22,801 nucleotides of DNA from a virus: IMG/VR virus record IMGVR_UViG_3300006638_000198, positions 1 through 22,801 of that record; one strand, written 5' to 3'. Under the pieces are notes generated by a model. That model saw only the letters and a program-made list of their open reading frames with translations, did not search any database and had not been told where the DNA came from. Positions within the stretch are counted from its first letter, which is position 1; the number at the start of each line of letters is the position of its first letter. Positions 7,030 through 11,724 of this stretch are shown piece after piece. The position numbers and the translations under genes are program-made.

Positions 7030-7080
7030 TGGAAGCGAGAACGTGCGTTTCTGAGCGATGCTCAGGCGTGGATTCTCGCC
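7030..7080 (-). ncRNA. Minimal tRNA-like element, 51 nt, no D or T arm
   Basis: A 7-bp closing stem GGCGAGA/TCTCGCT (terminal G-U, as in the neighbouring tRNA-Met) is followed by T and an encoded CCA. Inside there is only one hairpin, CTGAG-CATCG-CTCAG, flanked by 8 and 10 nt. It starts 3 nt after the previous element and ends 6 nt before tRNA-Met. It looks like a tRNA acceptor stem carrying one arm. It could be a degraded tRNA, a processing hairpin or a functional minimal RNA. It is not a canonical tRNA and no anticodon can be assigned. Confidence 0.4.
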
Positions 7081-7083
7081 ATC

Positions 7084-7160
7084 GTAGACGACTCGCGTTT
7101 CCTCCCACAGTATTGTGATCGGGGAGTGCCGCTGTGCTCGTTGCCAAGCCAGCCGTCTAC
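7084..7160 (-). ncRNA. tRNA-sized three-way-junction RNA element
   Basis: A perfect 7-bp end stem GTAGACG/CGTCTAC encloses 63 nt. The first internal arm is GCTGGCT (loop TGGCAACG) AGC-A-CAGC, a D-arm-like hairpin with GG in the loop and one bulge. The second is CTCCC/GGGAG closing a 15-nt loop. About 11 unpaired nt follow where a T arm would be, and no CCA is encoded. The total of 77 nt is exactly tRNA-sized, but the anticodon and T loops are not canonical. It could be a decayed tRNA or a distinct structured RNA. Confidence 0.4.
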
Positions 7161-7169
7161 AAATAAGTC

Positions 7170-7276
7170 TGGTGCCTGTCGGGACTACGGGATTCAACTC
7201 CCTGAAACCGACGACCTTCGTACAGTACTTGCGCGCTTTCCTGTACGCTGTTCCCTCATGGATGAACTCAAGCACC
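7170..7276 (-). ncRNA. Expanded cloverleaf tRNA-like element, 107 nt
   Basis: An 8-bp acceptor-like stem GGTGCTTG/CAGGCACC (one G-U) is followed by A. The D-like arm is GTTC/GAAC with a 10-nt loop. The central arm CGTACAG/CTGTACG is 7 bp with a 15-nt loop. A T-like stem GTCGG/CCGAC encloses 25 nt that itself holds a GGGA/TCCC hairpin. The order of arms is that of a tRNA, but the anticodon and T loops are greatly expanded. A shorter reading, GCTTG/CAGGC, would leave A plus an encoded CCA. It could be a tRNA with small insertions, a pseudogene or a new RNA class. Confidence 0.4.
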
Positions 7277-7284
7277 TAAAATTT

Positions 7285-7340
7285 AGCGGCTCGCCGAGCA
7301 CCGACGAACTAAGCCCTCGCGAGTTCCCCGAGGAGACCGC
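7285..7340 (-). ncRNA. Short three-way-junction RNA element, 56 nt
   Basis: The end stem GCGG/CCGC (extendable by weak pairs) encloses two hairpins: CCTCG/CGAGG with a 9-nt loop, and TCGTCG/CGGCGA (one G-U) with the 5-nt loop GTGCT. It is bracketed by two copies of the spacer ATTTTAGGT (7350-7342 and about 7283-7275), similar to the A/T-rich spacers that follow the true tRNAs, so it behaves as one unit of the array. There is no T loop, no anticodon arm of normal size and no CCA. Confidence 0.35.
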
Positions 7341-7350
7341 AACCTAAAAT

Positions 7351-7426
7351 TGGTGGACCCGAGAGGACTTGAACCTCCAGCCTCCTGAGTGCAGGTCAGG
7401 CGCGCTACCAGTTGCGCCACGAGCCC
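7351..7426 (-). tRNA. tRNA-Ala (TGC)
   Basis: 76 nt with encoded CCA; first gene of the RNA cluster, about 11 nt after the predicted transcription start of P2. The acceptor GGGCTCG/CGGGTCC contains the G3-U70 pair that defines alanine identity, with A73. The D stem is GCGC/GCGC with GG in the loop. The anticodon stem CCTGA/TCAGG is perfect, and the loop CCTGCAC gives anticodon TGC. The T arm is GGAGG-TTCAAGT-CCTCT. Position 33 is C instead of the usual U, so the anticodon loop is slightly unusual. Confidence 0.88.
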
Positions 7427-7444
7427 ATATTTAATGCAGGTGTA

Positions 7445-7473
7445 AATATGCACCAAACGTTAAATATTGTCAA
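7445..7473 (-). promoter_or_regulatory. Sigma70-like promoter P2 for the tRNA cluster
   Basis: Minus-strand TTGACA (7473-7468), a 17-nt A/T-rich spacer, then CATATT (7450-7445). The -35 is a perfect consensus and the -10 matches 4 of 6. The predicted start near 7437 leaves a short leader before tRNA-Ala. The 15 nt AGATTTCGCTTGACA spanning the -35 are identical to P3. The upstream gene's TAG stop lies at the head of this element. Confidence 0.75.
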
Positions 7474-7480
7474 GCGAAAT

Positions 7481-7678
7481 CTACACAGAGGTGTTATTCT
7501 GATCGCCCGCTTGGTTAATCGAAGTCTGGTGTGGCACCGACTGCGCTACGCCTGTTGGATTCGCAGGCACTGCTGCGGGCGCGGTCGCGACCGGATTCGA
7601 CCTTGCGACCGAGACCAACGGCCAGCCGGGGGTTATCAGTGCTTGACTGCTACTTACGTTCGGAGTGATTGTTGCCAT
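7481..7678 (-). CDS. Small hypothetical protein between terminator and tRNA promoter
   Basis: 65 aa. The ATG at 7678 has a GGGAG SD 7 nt upstream, in the same style as the neighbouring late genes. The protein is Ala/Pro/Val/Ser/Thr/Asn-rich, with no charged core, no Cys, no membrane helix and no recognisable domain (start MATITPNVSSSQALITPGWP). It may be a small surface or decoration protein; this is inference from composition only. It lies about 20 nt after the T-tract of a strong terminator and has no visible promoter of its own, so its expression would depend on incomplete termination. Its TAG stop merges with the conserved block of promoter P2. Confidence 0.65.
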   Translation of the reverse strand: MATITPNVSSSQALITPGWPLVSVARSNPVATAPAAVPANPTGVAQSVPHQTSINQAGDQNNTSV

Positions 7679-7698
7679 CGTCGTTCTCCCTTTGAATC

Positions 7699-7737
7699 AA
7701 AAAAAATCCTCGACTGGTTTACAAGGCCAGCCGAGGA
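7699..7737 (-). terminator. Intrinsic terminator after the 290-aa virion gene
   Basis: On the minus strand an 11-bp stem (7737-7727 with 7717-7707, one G-U) with a 9-nt loop is followed by eight T (7706-7699), a textbook intrinsic terminator. A second small hairpin, TGGGCA-CA-TGCCCA, lies just upstream (7755-7742). It closes the capsid-region transcript 36 nt after the stop of the 290-aa gene. Confidence 0.9.
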
Positions 7738-7773
7738 CGTTTGGGCATGTGCCCAGTTGGATTAGGTTAGGTT

Positions 7774-8646
7774 TTATTCGAGGTCTGCGCGGAATTCATC
7801 CATGGTCAGAACGTTAGCCGCAACCGACACAGTCTGTGTGGCGACGACAACGAAGTTCAAATCCGCTTCGCCGACGAGACCCACGACTGCCGTTGTTGGA
7901 GCGTACACGTCGACGAGAGAGTTAATCTCGTCCGTGAACTGCCCTTGCAAGTTCCCGAGCGCGTCCAACTGCACGCGAACATCGAGAGACCATGATGCCG
8001 TTCCCGATACTGCGCGAGCCGTCGAGGTTGCGATCAGGTTCCAGTTCGTGAAGGTCTGTTGCCCAGCCAACGTATCGGCGATGGGGAGCAGAGCCGCAGG
8101 AACTTCGTAAACCTGCAGGGTGAGAGTGTTCGTAACGGTCGCAACTCCAGCCTCGGGGTTCGTGCTGTAGTTCGCGTGTGTGAAGTTGAATTCAAACTGC
8201 GAACCAGAAAGACCCGTCGAGATAACCGTGACCACAGCCCCGTTAAGAAACGTAGCCGTCGGAAGACCGCTGATGGTAACGACCTGTCCAGCGACGAGAG
8301 TGTTCGTCGCGAGAATGGTGACCACGTTCGACGTGAGTGCCACGTTCGAAATCACGAAAGCCGTACCTGAGCCTGTGACAATCATACCCTGACCAGAGAC
8401 CTTCAACACACGCCCTGTTCCAGAGTAGAGACCCGTGACGCCGAAGGACAGAGGAATGACTCCGCCGCCGCCGTTCGAGTTCGTGACGCCCGGTGAGGGC
8501 GGTTGATAACCCCCGCCAACTGTCAGCGGGTTGTTATTCAGCGCGAACGCCGTGGCGATAAGACCGGGGATCGGATAGACGAGAGGTGCAATCGTCAACT
8601 GTTGTGTTCCAGAAATCTGTCTGCGGATGGTAGAAGCGTTAGCCAC
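7774..8646 (-). CDS. Beta-rich virion protein (head decoration or tail component)
   Basis: 290 aa, start GTG at 8646 with GGGAG 7 nt upstream. The protein is Thr/Val/Ser/Gly/Asn-rich, almost free of Lys and Cys, with repeated beta-type stretches, as in phage virion proteins. Residues about 119-168 carry a module (GQVVTISGLPTATFLNG, then FEFNFTHAN) that closely matches residues 67-116 of the protein at 22055-22645. Its place right after the major capsid gene and the endonuclease, and just before a strong terminator, fits an abundant structural protein such as a head decoration or head-tail protein. The C-terminal third has a different, more charged composition (VDVYAPTTAVVGLVGEADLN). No enzymatic motif is seen and the exact family is not recognised. 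Confidence 0.8.
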   Translation of the reverse strand: MANASTIRRQISGTQQLTIAPLVYPIPGLIATAFALNNNPLTVGGGYQPPSPGVTNSNGGGGVIPLSFGVTGLYSGTGRVLKVSGQGMIVTGSGTAFVISNVALTSNVVTILATNTLVAGQVVTISGLPTATFLNGAVVTVISTGLSGSQFEFNFTHANYSTNPEAGVATVTNTLTLQVYEVPAALLPIADTLAGQQTFTNWNLIATSTARAVSGTASWSLDVRVQLDALGNLQGQFTDEINSLVDVYAPTTAVVGLVGEADLNFVVVATQTVSVAANVLTMDEFRADLE

Positions 8647-8658
8647 GGTAGTTCTCCC

Positions 8659-9057
8659 TTATTTCTTGTACAGCTTCAAATATGAAATTGCTGATTCCAG
8701 TTCTTCAACCGAGTCACTGAAGTAACCGATGCCGAGATTATGGTTTCGGCAAATGATTCCACGATTCTCGTCCGTCTCGTGGTTATGGTCTTGACAGGGT
8801 GAATCGTCGTCCCTGCCACGCTTCCCGAAAGGATGATTCCCAATCGGACACAGATTGTTCTGTTTCGCAATCTGCGATTCAAACGCCTCAAGTGTGATTC
8901 CGTGTTCGCCCTTGTACCAGTTTTCCCGTCGTAACTCGGGATGACGCTCACGATACCGCTTGAAACGTTCCTTCGACTTCTCGGTGGCGTTGTACTTCGC
9001 CTGCCGTCGCTTGTTACTCGCTTTGGCTGCTTCGCTGTTCGGGTCTTTGAATGGCAT
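8659..9057 (-). CDS. Endonuclease VII-like nuclease (copy 2) with altered zinc ligands
   Basis: 132 aa from ATG at 9057, chosen because GGAGG lies 5 nt upstream; a TTG at 9069 is an upstream alternative. The N-terminus is strongly basic (KRRQAKYNATEKSKERFKRY), as in DNA-binding nucleases. The catalytic core DHNH is at 90-93, and the family signature appears as RGIICRNHNLGIGYF at 99-113. The usual zinc-binding Cys pairs appear as C70-x4-H75 and C103-x2-H106, giving a possible Cys2His2 site. It differs from copy 1 by lacking the long insert between core and signature. It sits between the capsid gene and the next virion gene, behind its own promoter P3, an arrangement typical of free-standing homing nucleases (inference). 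The fold call is firm; activity is unproven. Confidence 0.87.
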   Translation of the reverse strand: MPFKDPNSEAAKASNKRRQAKYNATEKSKERFKRYRERHPELRRENWYKGEHGITLEAFESQIAKQNNLCPIGNHPFGKRGRDDDSPCQDHNHETDENRGIICRNHNLGIGYFSDSVEELESAISYLKLYKK

Positions 9058-9073
9058 AAATGCCTCCAAAGAT

Positions 9074-9103
9074 ACCGTACAACAACACCCTAGCGAATGT
9101 CAA
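9074..9103 (-). promoter_or_regulatory. Promoter P3 for the second endonuclease
   Basis: Minus-strand TTGACA (9103-9098) preceded by the same nine bases as in P2 (AGATTTCGC), then an 18-nt spacer and TACGGT (9079-9074). The -10 is weak (3 of 6), so the spacer choice is uncertain. It lies in the gap between the capsid stop and the endonuclease start. The sequence from TTGAC through GGAGGCAT is similar in layout to P1. Confidence 0.55.
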
Positions 9104-9132
9104 GCGAAATCTGTATCGCTTGAAGTCGTTGA

Positions 9133-10128
9133 CTAGACGGCACTTACCTCGCCCCTGACCCTTCTAAAGCCTGGGGTGTTGTTAGTGTTGGGTCTCGCAA
9201 CCACGCCGAGGAACCAGTCGTACGACACGATTGCTCGCGTCTGCAACATTGGGTTCGACAGATCGATGTCGTTATCGCCGAAAGTCTTGACGTTAACCTT
9301 GAAGCTAGGATTCCGGGGAACCCGGTTTCCAAGCAACTCGGAAGCCATCATTGCTTCGCGACCGACCACGTACGTTGCGTAGCCAGTCTTTCCCGTTGAA
9401 GGGTAGTTGGCATACGTTGGCACGGTCTGAGTGCGGATGATGCGGACGCCCGCCCACTCAAGGACGGTATATCCGCGAGTCATGTCGGACTTCAACACCG
9501 TTGCGCCAGCTTCGGAACGCTTGAGCGTATCCACAGCGGACCCAGCAGAGTTGTCGGACATGAAGTCGTACACGACGTACGGGTGCATTGCACTCGTATA
9601 GAGCCCGCCGTCCCGACCCGGAACTGCGTTACCCATCAACTGGGATTCGCACTTTCGAATCGTGTTGGACAGCATGTACTCGTTGTCGAGTAGGTCGATG
9701 CGCGCGGACGGCTGTGCGACTGCGGCAGCTTCGAAGCCGTTAATCGCGATCAGGTTGCTCGTGAGAGCGCCCCGATACGACAAGTTGCGGCTTGCGTCGA
9801 GCGTGATGTCCGCGAGGAACATCTGTTGCGCGACGTTCGAGATGCCGATCCAGTCACCGTATTCGTCGGCGAAAGCATCGCTGAAAACCTGTTGAAGCTG
9901 CAGCGACGGTCCCGGGATTCCTTCAGACAGATCGTAGGTCGCAGCAGCGTACGGCTGTTGGCCGTAGAACTGGAGCGTCCGACCTGACCGACGGGGCAGA
10001 GGACGGAAGTCGCAAAGTTCCTCAAGGAACGGGGTGTTGAACTGCCATTCCATAATTGCAGTACGGTCGTACGCAATCTGCGGAAAGGCGGCTAGTGTAA
10101 CTGACTGTACTCCGGGCGGCAGAATCAT
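9133..10128 (-). CDS. Major capsid protein (N4 gp56-like)
   Basis: 331 aa, forming the icosahedral head shell. The N-terminal half shows the order seen in N4 gp56-type capsid proteins: GRTLQFYGQQPYAAATYDLSEG (split here as residues about 49-70), then a QQVFSDAFADEYGDW stretch, then a long helix-rich segment with ITLDASRNLSYRGALTSNLI. The later part has HPYVVYDF and a well-conserved-looking beta region ending in TRAIVSYDWFLGVVARP. The start is ATG 10128; GAGG lies about 10 nt upstream, a long spacer. It follows the scaffold-like gene, as expected in head modules, and is followed by endonuclease copy 2. I see no signal peptide or protease site. The capsid role is strongly supported by motif order and position; the exact subfamily is from memory. 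Confidence 0.85.
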   Translation of the reverse strand: MILPPGVQSVTLAAFPQIAYDRTAIMEWQFNTPFLEELCDFRPLPRRSGRTLQFYGQQPYAAATYDLSEGIPGPSLQLQQVFSDAFADEYGDWIGISNVAQQMFLADITLDASRNLSYRGALTSNLIAINGFEAAAVAQPSARIDLLDNEYMLSNTIRKCESQLMGNAVPGRDGGLYTSAMHPYVVYDFMSDNSAGSAVDTLKRSEAGATVLKSDMTRGYTVLEWAGVRIIRTQTVPTYANYPSTGKTGYATYVVGREAMMASELLGNRVPRNPSFKVNVKTFGDNDIDLSNPMLQTRAIVSYDWFLGVVARPNTNNTPGFRRVRGEVSAV

Positions 10129-10191
10129 GGCAGTATATCCTCATCCCGATTAGGGAGACTTCTATAAATGAAACGTTTAGTCTAAAACCTA

Positions 10192-11265
10192 CTATCTCTT
10201 TGTCGCAAATCGCTCGATAAATGCAGCGTTCGGATCGATGTGATTCGCAATCAAACTCTCTTTGTATGCAGCAAGAATCTGTGCAGGAGACGCGTCAGCA
10301 GGAATATCTATCGCCGCGTTCATCGCACCAGACGCCGCAGGCGAAACAGCCGTCGGTGCGGGTCCAGAATTTTTTCCGAACATCGAAGATGATGTCGGTG
10401 CGGTTCTCACGGGCTCTACGACGGCAGCCACGACGGGAGCAGCAACAGCAGCGACAACAGGTGCCGCGACCGCCGCTACAACAGGAGCCGCAGTACCTTC
10501 AGCTTCGTAAGGAAACACAGTCTTCGATGCCTTCATCGATTCGTAGGCTTGCGTGATCGCGGCAAGTTTGTTGTCCGCGTCCACGAGTCCGAGCCCTGCG
10601 ATGGTCATACCCAAAATTTCTTTGTTGCGTTCCCCACCCGGCCAGTCAGCGCCAGCAGCGGAGTTCAGGAATTCCTGTGTCGCATCCGACCACGACTGTT
10701 CGAAGCCTCGGCCACGATTCTCTTGGATCGCACTCTTTAATTCACTGAGTGGGACGCCTTGCTCTTCGAGATAATCCTTGATGGCTCCCGACTGTTCGAG
10801 ATACTGCTTCGCGTTGATGTCACCACGCTTGAATTGCAGTTCGAGTTCAGCGCGATCTGAAACGAGTTTATCGGCAGCGGCTCTCTCGGCGGCGAGTTGG
10901 GCAGCATCGGGTACATGCTCCGTCTCGGGGACCTGTTGGGCGTTTTGAAATGCGGTAGCTACCGTATAAGCGTTGTTCACGGTGCGCTCAAGTTCAAGTT
11001 CGGACTCGGCGTCGAAGGTGAAACTGCGCCCGCTAATTTCAACGGTGCGGGTATAGATTTTCGGTTCGGAGGTAACGGCGGCAACTCGGGCGGCAGCGGC
11101 TGCGGCAGTATCTGCGGCAACTTTATCCGCAGTAGCTTGGGCCACAGCTTCGGGAGTGAATCCCTGCTTGATGGCTTCGGCTATGACTGTTTCGCGGATG
11201 TCGGATGAATTAACTGCGTTATCGATAGATTTCTTCAGTTCGTCGTTCACAACTAAGTCGCTCAT
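10192..11265 (-). CDS. Head scaffolding-like protein
   Basis: 357 aa. Residues 1-65 are helical and Ala-rich. Residues 115-185 are highly charged and probably coiled (AAERAAADKLVSDRAELELQ). Residues 188-245 (SWSDATQEFLNSAAGADWPG and onward) match from memory a segment common in phage proteins encoded just before the capsid gene. Residues 260-283 hold three copies of APVVAAVA, followed by a Pro/Ala/Ser-rich stretch and a short C-terminal helix (AQILAAYKESLIANHI), which could be the capsid-binding end. Charged, helical, low-complexity proteins directly upstream of the capsid gene are typical scaffolds that shape the prohead and then leave. The ATG at 11265 has an AGGAG SD. No protease motif is seen. 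The function is inferred from composition and gene order. Confidence 0.75.
   Translation of the reverse strand: MSDLVVNDELKKSIDNAVNSSDIRETVIAEAIKQGFTPEAVAQATADKVAADTAAAAAARVAAVTSEPKIYTRTVEISGRSFTFDAESELELERTVNNAYTVATAFQNAQQVPETEHVPDAAQLAAERAAADKLVSDRAELELQFKRGDINAKQYLEQSGAIKDYLEEQGVPLSELKSAIQENRGRGFEQSWSDATQEFLNSAAGADWPGGERNKEILGMTIAGLGLVDADNKLAAITQAYESMKASKTVFPYEAEGTAAPVVAAVAAPVVAAVAAPVVAAVVEPVRTAPTSSSMFGKNSGPAPTAVSPAASGAMNAAIDIPADASPAQILAAYKESLIANHIDPNAAFIERFATKR
10417..10488 (-). repeat. Three tandem 24-bp units in the scaffold gene
   Basis: Three adjacent, imperfect 24-bp units each encode APVVAAVA (last residue V in the third). The DNA has drifted at wobble positions while the peptide is kept, which points to selection on an extended Ala/Val/Pro linker rather than a recent duplication. 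Confidence 0.7.
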
Positions 11266-11301
11266 TGGGGTTGCTCCTGTTTAGGTTGAAATAGTCTATT
11301 T

Positions 11302-11712
11302 CTACTCACCTACTGCGTAAGAACCTGCTGGTCGGGAATCCATCTCGTCGAACTTCGTCAGAACCTGCTGCCGCACATAGTCGCCCTGATCGATGGCGTC
11401 GGCTGCGGTCGTGGGTGTGGAAAAATTCGGTGAGGACGCTTCGGCGATACCTTGCTCGATAGCCATGTTGATTCGCACAAGTAAGGCGTTGTGATGTTCC
11501 TGTGCTACCTTGGCACGAACGTGCAGCGTGAACAGTTGGTCCTTGTCCCAGCCGGGAAAAGTATTCGCGGCCATGGTCGCTTCGTTGACAAGAGCCTGCG
11601 AAATGCGGATGACATCCAAGAAACCCGGATTGGATCGAACGCTCAAAAGTCGATTTGCTATTTCTCCCGCTGGTGTCGAGACCGACACGAACGGGCTTGA
11701 TGGGGAATTCAT
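11302..11712 (-). CDS. Conserved-looking small phage protein between portal and scaffold
   Basis: 136 aa, start ATG at 11712. It is largely helical. The core stretch LVNEATMAANTFPGWDKDQL followed by LHVRAKVAQEHH resembles, from memory, small phage proteins of unknown function that lie between portal and scaffold genes, with a shared FPGWDKD motif. No Cys, membrane helix or catalytic motif is visible. The C-terminal 30 residues are polar. It lies 12 nt after the portal stop, and its stop is followed by the perfect inverted repeat GAAATAG-A-CTATTTC. A role in head assembly or DNA packaging is inferred only from position. Confidence 0.75.
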   Translation of the reverse strand: MNSPSSPFVSVSTPAGEIANRLLSVRSNPGFLDVIRISQALVNEATMAANTFPGWDKDQLFTLHVRAKVAQEHHNALLVRINMAIEQGIAEASSPNFSTPTTAADAIDQGDYVRQQVLTKFDEMDSRPAGSYAVGE

Positions 11713-11724
11713 GGTACGCTCCGA

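Noticed and set aside
6778-7275. Minus-strand open frame of 165 codons across the RNA cluster
   Set aside because: It runs through tRNA-Met, tRNA-Gly and the structured elements; the tRNA folds explain this DNA better and the protein has no recognisable features.
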